A stretch of 64,000 nt of DNA from CAYWEM01 sp964457225 (GCA_964457225.1 CAYWEM010000010.1:1-64000), one strand, 5' to 3'; positions 25,839 through 34,349 are shown, numbered from the stretch's first letter. The notes: generated from the sequence alone by a model not told the origin. Numbers and translations are program-made.

Positions 25839-26348
25839 ATGGCCACCATAAAACTGAAAGGAAACCCGATACACACTTCCGGAAATCTCCCGGCCATCGG
25901 CGGACCGGCCCCGGACTTCCTGCTGACCAGGGCGGATCTGGCCGATGTCAGCCTGACCGATTTCAAAGACCAGGTCAAGGTTTTGAACGTCGTTCCCAGC
26001 CTGGATACCGGGGTCTGCGCGGCCAGCGCCAGGTTCTTCAACCAGCGGGCCGCGGCAATGGGGGGCACCGTTATTCTGACCGTCAGCCGGGACCTGCCCT
26101 TCGCCCAGAAACGTTTCTGCGAGACTGAAGGTATTGAGGCGGTCATCACCCTGTCGGAGCTGCGCAACCGGGACTTCGGCCGGGCCTACGGCCTGGAAAT
26201 CGTGGACGGCCCCATGGCCGGACTGCTGGCCCGGGCGGTGCTGGTGCTGGATCGCGCCGGCAAAATCATTTACAGCGAACTGGTACCGGAAATTGCCCAG
26301 GAACCGGACTATGAATCCGCCCTGGCCGCGGCCGAAAAAGCACGGTAA
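25839..26348 (+). CDS. tpx: Thiol peroxidase
   Basis: 169 residues from the ATG at 25839, 5 bases after GGAGG; a GTG two codons upstream overlaps that ribosome site and is not preferred. Atypical 2-Cys peroxiredoxin of the Tpx type, reducing hydroperoxides at the expense of thioredoxin. Peroxidatic Cys60 is in SLDTGVCAAS, resolving Cys94 in QKRFCETEG; E. coli Tpx uses Cys61 and Cys95. MATIKLKGNPIHTSGNLP is the usual N-terminus. Monocistronic, between lacZ and the carbamoyltransferase cassette. Confidence 0.95.
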   Translation: MATIKLKGNPIHTSGNLPAIGGPAPDFLLTRADLADVSLTDFKDQVKVLNVVPSLDTGVCAASARFFNQRAAAMGGTVILTVSRDLPFAQKRFCETEGIEAVITLSELRNRDFGRAYGLEIVDGPMAGLLARAVLVLDRAGKIIYSELVPEIAQEPDYESALAAAEKAR

Positions 26349-26428
26349 ACTGTTTCAGACTCCCCCGGGCTGAAGCTTTTGCGGCCCTGGCCCCAGGCTG
26401 CGATTTGCTCCTTCAGACGGTGAAATCA

Positions 26429-26458
26429 TTGACTAGAAGGTGTTGTTTAATATATAAT
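26429..26458 (+). promoter_or_regulatory. Leaderless sigma-70 promoter of the carbamoyltransferase cassette
   Basis: TTGACT (26429-26434), 18-bp spacer, perfect TATAAT (26453-26458). Only 7 bases separate the -10 box from the ATG at 26466, so transcription should begin at or next to the start codon. No Shine-Dalgarno is present. Confidence 0.75.
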
Positions 26459-26465
26459 TATTTAA

Positions 26466-28277
26466 ATGATAATCGTTGGTGTGTCAGCATTTTACCATGA
26501 CAGCGCGGTGGCCGTAATCAAGGACGGTGAAATCCTGTTCGCCGCCCAGGAGGAGCGCTTTTCCAGGAAAAAACATGATTCCTCCTTTCCGGAACTGGCC
26601 CTGGCCGCAGGCTTGAAGCACTCAAATATATCGGCCGACCAGGTCGATTATTTGGTTTTTTACGAAAAGCCTTTTCAAAAATTTGACCGGCTTATGTCGA
26701 CTTACGCTCAATTCGCCCCCCGGGGCCTTAAGAGTTTCCTGGAGGCCATGCCGGTCTGGTTCAAACAGAAGCTTTTCATGAAACACATCATCGCCGAGCA
26801 GAGCGGGGTAAAAAACATCGCCTTCGTGAAACACCACGAAGCGCATGCCGGTTCGGCTTTTTTCCCCTCCCCCTTCAGGCAGGCCGTCATTCTGACGGTT
26901 GACGGCGTCGGAGAATGGGACACTCTGACCACGGGATTCGGCCGGGATAATCGCATAAAAATAGACAAAACCATCACCTTTCCGCATTCACTCGGTCTGC
27001 TGTACTCAGCTTTCACCTATTTCACCGGATTCAGGGTAAATTCAGGCGAGTACAAGCTGATGGGACTGTCGCCCTACGGAGAGGCAAAATACGTCAGCCA
27101 GATTTACGACCACTTGATCGACGTGAAGGCCGACGGCTCTTTCAGGCTCAACCTGGACTACTTCAACTACCACGTCGGCCTGACCATGACCAACGACAAG
27201 TTTTCCGGTCTGTTCGGCGCCGAACCGCGGAAAATGGAAACCCCCATCCGCCGGATCGACATGGACCTGGCTGCATCAGTCCAGGTCGTACTCGAGGAAA
27301 TCCTGGAAAAGACATTCAACTTCTGCAAGTCAAGCTACGGCGGAGACAACATCTGCCTGGCCGGCGGCGTGGCGCTGAATTGCGTGGCCAACGGCAAACT
27401 GCTGAAGAAACAGATATTCAAGAACATCTGGATCCAGCCGGCGGCCGGGGATGCCGGCGGAGCCCTGGGCGCAGCCCTGTATTTCTGGCACCAGCACCAG
27501 GACCAGCCGAGAGTCGCCGATGATCTCAACGACAAGCAGCAGGGCTCATTCCTTGGGCCGGTCTTCAGTCGCAGCCGGATCGCCGATTTCCTGCAGAGCG
27601 AGCAGATTCCGCATCGCGAGCTGTCCGATGAAGAACTTGCGGATACCGTGGCCGACCTTATCAGCGCCGAAAAAGTCATCGGCCTGTTCAACGGCCGCAT
27701 GGAATACGGACCGCGGGCCCTGGGGCACCGCAGTATCATCGGTGACGCACGTTCAGCCGAGATGCAGAAACTGATGAATGTCAGCATCAAGTTCCGTGAA
27801 TCATTCCGGCCTTTCGCCCCCTCGGTCATGGAAGAACACCTCGGTGAACACTTCGATTCCGACCGTCCATCCCCCTACATGCTGCTGGTTTACAACGTAC
27901 TGCCGCAGATCAGGCGCAACGTCGAGCTCAACGAAAACCGCGACGGCCTTGACAAGCTTGATGTTGTCCGTTCCACCATTCCGGCCGTGACTCACGTAGA
28001 TTACTCGGCCCGCATCCATTCGGTCAACAAGCAAACAAATCCCTTTTACCATGCCATCCTGGAAGCCTTTTACCGCAAAACGGGCTGCCCGGTGATCATC
28101 AACACTTCTTTCAACGTCAGGGGCGAGCCCATTGTCCATTCGCCCGAAGACGCCTACCGTTGTTTCAAGAACACCAACATGGACTGCCTGCTGCTGGAAA
28201 ACTTCCTGATCGAAAAAACGGAAGCCGAAAAAAAAGCAATAGACTGGGAATGGATAAAAACCTTTCCCCTGGACTGA
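26466..28277 (+). CDS. O-carbamoyltransferase (NodU/TobZ/CmcH family)
   Basis: 603 residues. The family transfers a carbamoyl group from carbamoyl phosphate, via carbamoyl-adenylate, to a hydroxyl of a sugar or natural product. The N-terminal Kae1-like domain starts GVSAFYHDSAVAVIKDG and holds the metal motif HHEAH (His123/His127) and LAGGVALNCVANG. The C-terminal YrdC-like domain has NGRMEYGPRALGHRSI and the closing PVIINTSFNVRGEPIV. Full length. It heads a cassette with SxtJ, DUF5989 and SGNH genes 4-10 bases apart or overlapping. The acceptor is unknown; the membrane-associated partners suggest an exported glycan or lipid rather than an antibiotic. Confidence 0.92.
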   Translation: MIIVGVSAFYHDSAVAVIKDGEILFAAQEERFSRKKHDSSFPELALAAGLKHSNISADQVDYLVFYEKPFQKFDRLMSTYAQFAPRGLKSFLEAMPVWFKQKLFMKHIIAEQSGVKNIAFVKHHEAHAGSAFFPSPFRQAVILTVDGVGEWDTLTTGFGRDNRIKIDKTITFPHSLGLLYSAFTYFTGFRVNSGEYKLMGLSPYGEAKYVSQIYDHLIDVKADGSFRLNLDYFNYHVGLTMTNDKFSGLFGAEPRKMETPIRRIDMDLAASVQVVLEEILEKTFNFCKSSYGGDNICLAGGVALNCVANGKLLKKQIFKNIWIQPAAGDAGGALGAALYFWHQHQDQPRVADDLNDKQQGSFLGPVFSRSRIADFLQSEQIPHRELSDEELADTVADLISAEKVIGLFNGRMEYGPRALGHRSIIGDARSAEMQKLMNVSIKFRESFRPFAPSVMEEHLGEHFDSDRPSPYMLLVYNVLPQIRRNVELNENRDGLDKLDVVRSTIPAVTHVDYSARIHSVNKQTNPFYHAILEAFYRKTGCPVIINTSFNVRGEPIVHSPEDAYRCFKNTNMDCLLLENFLIEKTEAEKKAIDWEWIKTFPLD

Positions 28278-28281
28278 AGCC

Positions 28282-28665
28282 ATGAAAAAAAGCACCCGGG
28301 ACACGGCGATATTTTTCAGCATTCTCTACTGGCTGCTGGTTTACATCCTGATCATCCGGAAAAAACTCCTGCTGCCGGAATTACATCTCAAGAACATTGC
28401 CCTGCTCTTTGCAGCCTGGGCGATGCTGCTGGCCGCGGCCCCGCTGCTGCAGCCACTGTTCCGGCTGATTCTCAAAGCATCGGCCCTGCTTGGAAGTCTG
28501 ATATTCGCCATGCTCAGCATTGTCGTTTACTACCTGATTCTGACCCCGGTGGCCCTGCTGAAAAGACTGAAAAAGGATCACCTACTGCATATTGGCTACG
28601 ACCGGGAAAAATCAAGCTACTACGAAGACTATCACAGTGAAGAAAACTATGAAAAACAGTACTAG
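28282..28665 (+). CDS. SxtJ-family membrane protein
   Basis: 127 residues, three or four membrane helices (IFFSILYWLLVYILII, IALLFAAWAMLLAAAPLL, LIFAMLSIVVYYLIL) and a charged C-terminal tail rich in Tyr and Glu. Size, topology and position, 4 bases after a NodU-type carbamoyltransferase and before a DUF5989 gene, match the SxtJ family, named from the saxitoxin locus but widespread in carbamoyltransferase cassettes. Biochemical role unknown. Confidence 0.75.
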   Translation: MKKSTRDTAIFFSILYWLLVYILIIRKKLLLPELHLKNIALLFAAWAMLLAAAPLLQPLFRLILKASALLGSLIFAMLSIVVYYLILTPVALLKRLKKDHLLHIGYDREKSSYYEDYHSEENYEKQY

Positions 28666-28674
28666 GAGACCCTC

Positions 28675-28830
28675 ATGAAAATGCAGATAGTGCGGGAAAT
28701 ATTTGAATTCATGCTGAAAAGGAAAAAATACTGGATCATTCCGATCATCATCCTGCTGCTGCTTTTCGGCATCCTGATTTTCCTGACCCAGGGGACCGCC
28801 CTGGCTCCCTTCATCTACACCTTGTTTTAA
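28675..28830 (+). CDS. DUF5989 small membrane protein
   Basis: 51 residues: MKMQIVREIFEFMLKRKKYW, then one membrane helix (IIPIIILLLLFGILIFL), ending TQGTALAPFIYTLF. The terminal APFIYTLF and the preceding RKKYW are what I recall as typical of DUF5989, a family found after SxtJ in carbamoyltransferase loci. AGGAG lies 7 bases before the ATG. It sits between SxtJ (9 bases) and the SGNH gene (7 bases). Confidence 0.8.
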   Translation: MKMQIVREIFEFMLKRKKYWIIPIIILLLLFGILIFLTQGTALAPFIYTLF

Positions 28831-28837
28831 TCGGCCG

Positions 28838-29893
28838 ATGGACAAAACCAGATCCCGGCGCGAAAGGACATTGAAGATACTGGTGCCGCTGCTGTCCGTT
28901 TTCATGATGCTGGGCATGCTGGAAGCTTTTTTCCGGCTGAAAAGCCTCCTGCCTCAGCAGGACTGGTTTACCAGGCAGAGCCTGCTCGAGGAATCCGATT
29001 TCCCCCTGTTCAATCAAATCTGTGACGATGAAACCAGGGCGACTCCTCACCGGAACCAGGAATACGAAGGTATTCCCTTTGCTTACCGCGACCTCTATTA
29101 CAGCCCTGAAAAACCGGAAGATGTTTTCCGCATCGTGGGCACCGGCGACTCCTTCGCCTGGGGCTGGGGCATATTCAACAGTGTTTACACCAGTTTCAAG
29201 ATGCTCGAATGCTGGTTTTCCCTGGAAAACCGCCAGCCGCGGATAGAAGTGATCAATTTTTCCCGGCCCGGCTGGGGCACTCACGACCAGGAGGAGTTCC
29301 TCGCCGCCCATGCTTTCGATTTCCAGCCCGACCTGGTTTTACTGCAGTACAACCTGAACGACGCCACCAGTTTTCACGGCATGATGCCTTTCGGAGCAAT
29401 GGCCGAAACCATCGCCGAAGAAAAGGCCAACCCCCTGCACCGGATATCCAAGTTGTACGAGTTCATTGATATCAGGCTGACCGAAAGCCGGGTGCGCCGC
29501 TGGACCCGTCGGACCTACCACGACTCATACCTGGGCAAGAACTCGATGGACTGGCAGGAAACCCAGATTTCACTTCTTAATATGGCCGCAGCATGCCGGC
29601 AAAGAAACGTTACTTTCGTCGTTTCAATTTTTCCGCTGCTTTACGGACTGGAAAAAAGCAAGTACGAATTCGCCGCCGAAGTCAATGAAATTGAACGCTT
29701 CTTAAACGAAAACGGCATTATCTGTCACAACATGCTGCCGGATTTCATGGGCAGAGAATCCAGCTCTCTCTGGTCTCTGCCCCACGACGCCCATCCCAAC
29801 GCCAGGGGCCAGCACATCGCCGCCCAGTCGACCTGGCGTTTTCTGACCGCAAACAAGCTTATCCCGGAGCCGGCGGCCGGCCCGGATCGATGA
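28838..29893 (+). CDS. Membrane-anchored SGNH/GDSL-type hydrolase
   Basis: 351 residues. N-terminal anchor ILVPLLSVFMMLGMLEAFF, then an extracytoplasmic SGNH domain: block I GTGDSFAWGWG (nucleophile Ser), block II FSRPGWGTHDQEE, block III QYNLND (oxyanion Asn), block V DAHPNARGQHIAA (Asp/His). The AlgX/AlgJ-like arrangement suggests an esterase or acetyltransferase acting on a surface polymer. Being in one operon with the carbamoyltransferase, it probably works on the same product (inference). Confidence 0.82.
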   Translation: MDKTRSRRERTLKILVPLLSVFMMLGMLEAFFRLKSLLPQQDWFTRQSLLEESDFPLFNQICDDETRATPHRNQEYEGIPFAYRDLYYSPEKPEDVFRIVGTGDSFAWGWGIFNSVYTSFKMLECWFSLENRQPRIEVINFSRPGWGTHDQEEFLAAHAFDFQPDLVLLQYNLNDATSFHGMMPFGAMAETIAEEKANPLHRISKLYEFIDIRLTESRVRRWTRRTYHDSYLGKNSMDWQETQISLLNMAAACRQRNVTFVVSIFPLLYGLEKSKYEFAAEVNEIERFLNENGIICHNMLPDFMGRESSSLWSLPHDAHPNARGQHIAAQSTWRFLTANKLIPEPAAGPDR

Positions 29894-30330
29894 ACTACTT
29901 TTTCCGGGGCGTATTCCAGGGCACCAGGTCGTACTGGCTTTACACCCTTTTTTTAGGCGCCTGGGCCGTGGCCATATTGGATCAGCATTCTTCCCTGTTC
30001 AGCGGCTACTGGTACAATTTGACCCTGTACCTGACCATCCTGGCTCCCATTGCGGTATTGGTAGTATCTTTTATCCGGCAGGAAAAAAAACGCAAACTCG
30101 AGGCCGCCCTGGAAAAACAGGCGCTCAGTTTTGAGCAGATACGCGAAAAAGAAATCAGATATGCCGTTGCCAGCCAACCGGACTTGGTCACCCATTGTTT
30201 CGAATGCGGGGAATTCGACCCGGAATTGCGCGACTGCGGTCGCAAGCTTTCCGCAGACCCACGCCGGCAGAGAGTCAGAGAAATCAGGATCGAAGGTCGA
30301 ACTTACTGCCTGTACTGGAAGAAGGCCTGA
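29890..30330 (+). CDS. Unrecognised two-helix membrane protein with a Cys-containing soluble domain
   Basis: 146 residues; its ATG overlaps the SGNH stop by 4 bases, so it belongs to the same cassette. Two membrane helices (YWLYTLFLGAWAVAIL and LTLYLTILAPIAVLVVSFI) are followed by a charged helix and a small domain with four Cys, spaced as THCFECGEFDPELRDCG and YCLYW. The Cys pattern could bind zinc. No family recognised; it is the last gene of the cassette. Confidence 0.6.
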   Translation: MNYFFRGVFQGTRSYWLYTLFLGAWAVAILDQHSSLFSGYWYNLTLYLTILAPIAVLVVSFIRQEKKRKLEAALEKQALSFEQIREKEIRYAVASQPDLVTHCFECGEFDPELRDCGRKLSADPRRQRVREIRIEGRTYCLYWKKA

Positions 30331-30391
30331 TTTTTCATTTCGGAAACGGATACATGATGAATGCCGGATCACGACCGGGCTGAACTCCGTC

Positions 30392-30420
30392 TTGCAATAC
30401 AAAGACGCTTCCCTTAAAAT
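30392..30420 (+). promoter_or_regulatory. Leaderless promoter of the gene at 30427
   Basis: TTGCAA (30392-30397), 17-bp spacer, TAAAAT (30415-30420), then only 6 bases to the ATG at 30427 and no ribosome binding site. Confidence 0.6.
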
Positions 30421-30426
30421 CAGGCC

Positions 30427-31818
30427 ATGGAAAAAAAACGTCTCGACAACATCGCGGATTTTTTCCCGGGGAAAGTAAGCGGCGCCTTTGTCAGCCCGGA
30501 AATGAAATGGGACGAAATATTCAACAACTGGATCATGCGGGTCAACCAGGAAAACCTGATGCCCACCCTGTTCGAACTGAAGCTATGGTTTGAAAGCAAT
30601 GAAGTACTGCTGTCATCTTCCTACCTGGAAAACATGGTTTTTCACTACAAGGCCGAGGAAGCCCGCAACTATCAACCCTACCTGACCATCTTCAGCCTGG
30701 TTCTGGGCCGGATCAGCCTGCTGCTGAAGGAACTCGATCTGAAAAAGGACAAGTATTTCCTCAATTTCGAAGAATACATCGTGGACCGCATTCTCGACGA
30801 ATACGCACTGACTTCCTTTTCCAACCTGAGGGCGCTCTGCGCCAGCGAGTCCTGGTTTTCGGGTTTCCAGGTATACGCGGCCAACATGAAAGTCATCTGT
30901 AATGACCTGCTGAAACAGGAAACCCTGAGCAAGAAGGCTTTCACCGCCCTGAAAAAGCTTTATCACCGCGAACTGGTCGGCAACCCGATTATAATATCCC
31001 TGTTGAACAAGCAGTTCATTCCGGAAATGGACAAAATCTATCAGGCTCATATCTCGCAGATAATCGCTTCAACCGCCGACAAGAACCTGAAAAAATCCCT
31101 GGGAATTTTCTTCGTCCTGGCTTTTAAAATCCTCAAGATCAACAATTTCATCGAATACCATCTCAGCAAGAGCAAGTATTTCGACCTGACCCTGCCCCTG
31201 GTGCTGGTGCTGAAAAAGCACCTGGAAAGCCTGCAGAACTTCATGGCCGGCCCCTTGCCCGAGGCGATCCGGGAACACGATGCGGAGAAATCCGACCCGG
31301 CCCCCGTGCTTTCCGGGGCTGAAACACTCCAACTCGAACTGCAGAAGATTTTCCACGGGGAATTACTGGCTTACTTCAAGGAGGAAACCAGCAAGATCCG
31401 ACGGCGCAAGATCATCAGGAACGTCATCATCATGACCGAGCTGTGCATCCAGGAGGTCATCGAAACCGTGGTCAGGATATTCATGCCCGATATCACAGGG
31501 GCGACGATTTTTGAAAAATACATTTCGCGCAAGGAAAGGGAACAGGCGGTGAAGGAAAAACTGCTCCTGCTGCACCGGCGCATCGAGGACTATTTCAAGC
31601 AGGAAAAAAGCGCTTCGCCGGCCGAAGTCTTCCTTGAAATCAATCAGTTCGTGGACAGCGACCTGAATTTCATGCTTTACAAGGACTGGAACGAGTTCAT
31701 GAACTTTTACCATTCGCTCAACCGCTGCGGCTTTTCTTCCGACTTTCCGCCGCACCTGAGGCTTTTCTTTCACTTCCTGAACCGCCTGCTCAAGGACATG
31801 GGCATTGAAAAAAGCTGA
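30427..31818 (+). CDS. Unrecognised all-alpha protein, 463 residues
   Basis: Predicted soluble and helical throughout, rich in Leu, Lys, Glu, Phe and Tyr, with no signal peptide. No catalytic motif recognised. Segments of note: FNNWIMRVNQENLMPTLFEL near the N-terminus, and KIRRRKIIRNVIIMTELCIQ around 320-340. A low-complexity linker (PEAIREHDAEKSDPAPVLSG) divides it into two helical halves. It has its own leaderless-type promoter and overlaps the following epimerase gene by 14 bases, so the two are cotranscribed. Function unknown. Confidence 0.65.
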   Translation: MEKKRLDNIADFFPGKVSGAFVSPEMKWDEIFNNWIMRVNQENLMPTLFELKLWFESNEVLLSSSYLENMVFHYKAEEARNYQPYLTIFSLVLGRISLLLKELDLKKDKYFLNFEEYIVDRILDEYALTSFSNLRALCASESWFSGFQVYAANMKVICNDLLKQETLSKKAFTALKKLYHRELVGNPIIISLLNKQFIPEMDKIYQAHISQIIASTADKNLKKSLGIFFVLAFKILKINNFIEYHLSKSKYFDLTLPLVLVLKKHLESLQNFMAGPLPEAIREHDAEKSDPAPVLSGAETLQLELQKIFHGELLAYFKEETSKIRRRKIIRNVIIMTELCIQEVIETVVRIFMPDITGATIFEKYISRKEREQAVKEKLLLLHRRIEDYFKQEKSASPAEVFLEINQFVDSDLNFMLYKDWNEFMNFYHSLNRCGFSSDFPPHLRLFFHFLNRLLKDMGIEKS

Positions 31819-32782
31819 AGCCTCCCCCCTGGTGGGCATCACCGGGGCGACCGGCTTCATCGGCCGGCACCTGTCCGCCGCCCTGCTGGACCAGGGTTTC
31901 CGGGTGCGGGTGCTCCTGCATCAGCGTGATCTTGACCTGCCGGTGGAAAAGGTGCGGGGTTCATTGCTGGATACGGAAGCGCTTGAAGAATTCTGTTCCG
32001 GCCTGGAAACGGTCTTCAACCTGGCCGCCGCGCTGGGTAACCGCCTGATGAGCAACCGTGCTTTTTTCGCGGCCAATGCCCGGGGAACCGTCAATCTCGT
32101 TGAAGCCGCCCTGTCCGGAGGAGTATCAAAGTTCATCCATTTCAGCTCAGCCGGGGTTTACGGCAAGAGTTCAGGCCTGGCGCCCCTGTCCGAGGACGCG
32201 CCCCTGAACCCGGTGGACATCTACGAAAGAAGCAAGCTGGCCGGGGAACAGGAGCTCAGGCAATACGCAGGGCGCATCCCGGTCTCAATCATCAGGCCGG
32301 GCTGGATATACGGCCCGGGCGATCAAAGAACCTTCAAACTGATCAGCCGGATAAATTCAGGGCTGTTCTTCATCGCAGGCAAAGGGCGGATACTGCAGTC
32401 ACCGACTCATGTCAGCGACCTGGTCCGGGCTGCCATCCTGTTGATGAGCGCCCGGGACGGCGGAGGAACATTCAATGTCGGCGGGCCTGCGCTCAGTGTC
32501 AAGGAAATGGTAAGCATTATCGCCGCCGCCCTGGGCCGAAGCCGAAGAATACCGCACCTGCCCATGGCCCTGGTATTGCCGGCCGCCGCCCTGCTCGGTT
32601 CCGGCCTGGCTCTTTTCGGCCGCGAGGCGCCACTGAGCCCGGCCAAACTGGCCTTTTTCCGCCGCGGGAAACCCCTGAACAGCGACCTTTTCAAAAACAC
32701 CTTCTCCTTCGAGTTTGAACAGGACTTCAGAAGCGGCATGGCCGCGACCATAGCCTGGTACCGCGGCCAGGGCTGGCTTTGA
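31805..32782 (+). CDS. NAD(P)-dependent epimerase/dehydratase (extended SDR)
   Basis: 325 residues from a TTG at 31805 overlapping the previous gene. Rossmann loop GITGATGFIG (about 12-21) and catalytic YERSKLAGEQ with Ser in HFSSAGVYG, i.e. the Ser-Tyr-Lys set of nucleotide-sugar epimerases. GWIYGPGDQRTFKLISR and DLVRAAILLM are typical of the family. It could act on a UDP-sugar, but sterol- or flavonoid-type reductases share these motifs. No galE or galT partner is adjacent. Confidence 0.85.
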   Translation: MKKAEASPLVGITGATGFIGRHLSAALLDQGFRVRVLLHQRDLDLPVEKVRGSLLDTEALEEFCSGLETVFNLAAALGNRLMSNRAFFAANARGTVNLVEAALSGGVSKFIHFSSAGVYGKSSGLAPLSEDAPLNPVDIYERSKLAGEQELRQYAGRIPVSIIRPGWIYGPGDQRTFKLISRINSGLFFIAGKGRILQSPTHVSDLVRAAILLMSARDGGGTFNVGGPALSVKEMVSIIAAALGRSRRIPHLPMALVLPAAALLGSGLALFGREAPLSPAKLAFFRRGKPLNSDLFKNTFSFEFEQDFRSGMAATIAWYRGQGWL

Positions 32783-32806
32783 AAACAAGCCGCTTTGTGC
32801 TACTAT
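32779..32806 (+). promoter_or_regulatory. Probable promoter of tatAC
   Basis: TTGAAA (32779-32784), 16-bp spacer, TACTAT (32801-32806), overlapping the epimerase stop codon. Leader about 43 nt. Confidence 0.45.
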
Positions 32807-32855
32807 TCAAGCATGTCCCCCTTTGAAAAGCGCTTAACCTGGACAGGCGACTGAC

Positions 32856-33119
32856 ATGCTCGGCCCCATCGGATTTCCGGAACTGGTGCTTATCTTCGTG
32901 GTGGTACTGCTGCTGTTCGGCCCCAAGAAACTGCCTGAATTCGCCAAGTTCCTGGGCAAGGCCATCCGTGAATTCAAAAGCACGGTCGACGAAGCCAAAT
33001 CCACCATTGAAGGTGAATTTCACAAGCTCGAAGACGAGGAAATCGGCAAGGAACTGCGCGGCAATGCCGCGGAAATCGAAAAAGCACTGAAATCACCGGA
33101 TGATTCCCGGGAAGAATGA
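32856..33119 (+). CDS. tatA: Twin-arginine translocase TatA/TatB subunit
   Basis: 87 residues: short N-terminal membrane helix (GFPELVLIFVVVLLLFGPKK) with the FGPKKLPE hinge, then an amphipathic helix (KFLGKAIREFKSTVDEA) and an acidic tail. The start overlaps nothing upstream and the stop overlaps tatC as ATGA. Only one TatA/B gene is present here, so it may serve both roles or a second one lies elsewhere. Confidence 0.9.
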   Translation: MLGPIGFPELVLIFVVVLLLFGPKKLPEFAKFLGKAIREFKSTVDEAKSTIEGEFHKLEDEEIGKELRGNAAEIEKALKSPDDSREE

Positions 33120-33904
33120 AGAACCCCCAGGCTGAAATGTCTTTTCTCGAACACCTGGGCGAGCTGCGGCGCCGCATTTTCTACTCACTCGGCATACTGC
33201 TGATCGCTTTCATCGTAGCCTGGAATTTCGCTGACCGCATCTACCAGTGGCTGGCCGTCCCGGTCCTGCAATTCCTGCCCGAAAACGGCAAACTGGCTTT
33301 TACCTCTTTAACCGAACCCTTCATGATGTACATCAAGGTCTCCCTGATCGCCGCCCTGTTCGGCGCCTCGCCTCTGCTCTTCCACCAGCTCTGGCTCTTC
33401 ATTTCCCCGGCCCTGTACCGGCAGGAAAAAAAATGGGTGATTCCTTTCGTCCTGTTTACCTCGATTTTTTTCACAGCCGGCGGACTGTTCGGCTACTACG
33501 TGGTTTTCCCCTTCGCCTGCCGCTTCTTTCTGCACATCGGCCGCGATTTCACGGCCATCATAACCCTGCAGGAGTATTTCCGCCTGGCTTTCCGGGTGTT
33601 GTTCGGCATCGCGGTCATATTTGAACTGCCGGTGCTGGTCTTCCTGCTGGCCAAACTGCGCCTGGTCAGCGCCGCCTTCCTGTGGCGCTATTTCCGCTAC
33701 GCGGTGGTGGTGATTTTCATCATAGCCGCGATTATCACTCCGACTCCGGACATGGTCACCCAGTCGCTTTTCGCCGTGCCCATGATACTGCTCTACCTGC
33801 TGAGCATCCTGATTGCCAAGCTGGTAAACCCGCAGAACCGTGACCGGAAAACCGAGCGGGCGGCCCGAAAAAAGGCCGAATCGAAAAAAAACCAAGGGGA
33901 TTGA
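33116..33904 (+). CDS. tatC: Twin-arginine translocase subunit TatC
   Basis: 262 residues with six membrane helices. N-terminal signature MSFLEHLGELRRRIFYSLG, SLTEPFMMYIKVS and the conserved periplasmic Glu region; RYAVVVIFIIAAIITPTPDM before the last helices is diagnostic. A basic C-terminal tail (RDRKTERAARKKAESKKN) is longer than usual. It forms the receptor core that binds twin-Arg signal peptides and exports folded proteins. Coupled to tatA by a 4-base overlap. Confidence 0.95.
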   Translation: MKNPQAEMSFLEHLGELRRRIFYSLGILLIAFIVAWNFADRIYQWLAVPVLQFLPENGKLAFTSLTEPFMMYIKVSLIAALFGASPLLFHQLWLFISPALYRQEKKWVIPFVLFTSIFFTAGGLFGYYVVFPFACRFFLHIGRDFTAIITLQEYFRLAFRVLFGIAVIFELPVLVFLLAKLRLVSAAFLWRYFRYAVVVIFIIAAIITPTPDMVTQSLFAVPMILLYLLSILIAKLVNPQNRDRKTERAARKKAESKKNQGD

Positions 33905-33917
33905 AGCGGAAAGTGAA

Positions 33918-34002
33918 TGCCGGAGGGGGGGGTCGAACCCCCACGAAGGTATACTTCGTCAGATTTTGAGTCTGATGCGTCTGCCGATTCCGCCACTCCG
34001 GC
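33918..34002 (-). tRNA. tRNA-Leu (anticodon CAA)
   Basis: Minus strand. Acceptor stem GCCGGAG/CTCCGGC with discriminator A at 33918. Anticodon stem TCAGA/TCTGA with loop CTCAAAA, giving anticodon CAA, which reads UUG. A long variable arm (CGAAGTATACCTTCG) marks it as a class II leucine tRNA, and the T arm is GGGGGTTCGACCCCC. CCA is not encoded in the DNA. It is convergent with tatC, 13 bases away. Confidence 0.95.
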
Positions 34003-34349
34003 CGGCATGGCAATTATACGCAGGTCTCCCCCGCTTGTCAACGCGGCCGGGCAGTCAGCCCGCCGGGGATTTCCCGGCAAATGGGGACGCAAATGGGTAC
34101 GGTTCGTGTTTTCTTGTTTTTAGCTATAGTCATCATGACCCGGCCTGGAGGCATATCCGCGTCTTCTAAATCCCCTCGCCTTTTGACACCATCTTGGATA
34201 AAGAGGGCAGGATTAGTGAAAGATTTAAAAAGAGCAGCTTGATTTGCTGCATTCTATCGCCCCGGGACTCCTATCTGATTGTTTCTATTATTGAGACCTT
34301 ACCGGAAAACTGGCTTGACATAGGTAACTTGTTTGGTTACAATTCAGAC
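34003..34349. other. Intergenic region between tRNA-Leu and the desulfurase gene
   Basis: 347 bases. Bases 34095-34123 resemble one end of the dispersed repeat at 1051/3851 (a CGGTTC-rich start followed by TTTTCTTG-like sequence). The 3' end holds the leaderless promoter at 34315. A long open frame from 34194 merely extends the desulfurase frame upstream and has no ribosome site. Nothing else recognised. Confidence 0.5.
34315..34343 (+). promoter_or_regulatory. Leaderless sigma-70 promoter of the cysteine desulfurase gene
   Basis: Perfect TTGACA (34315-34320), 17-bp spacer, TACAAT (34338-34343), then 6 bases to the ATG at 34350. No Shine-Dalgarno. This placement decides the start at 34350 over the longer frame from 34194, since the promoter lies inside the extension. 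Confidence 0.75.

Noticed and set aside
26370..26400. CCTGG/CCAGG hairpin after tpx
   Set aside because: No following T-tract, so not supported as an intrinsic terminator.
34194..34349. 52-codon upstream extension of the desulfurase
   Set aside because: Contains the consensus promoter for the ATG at 34350, is unlike family N-termini and has no ribosome site.
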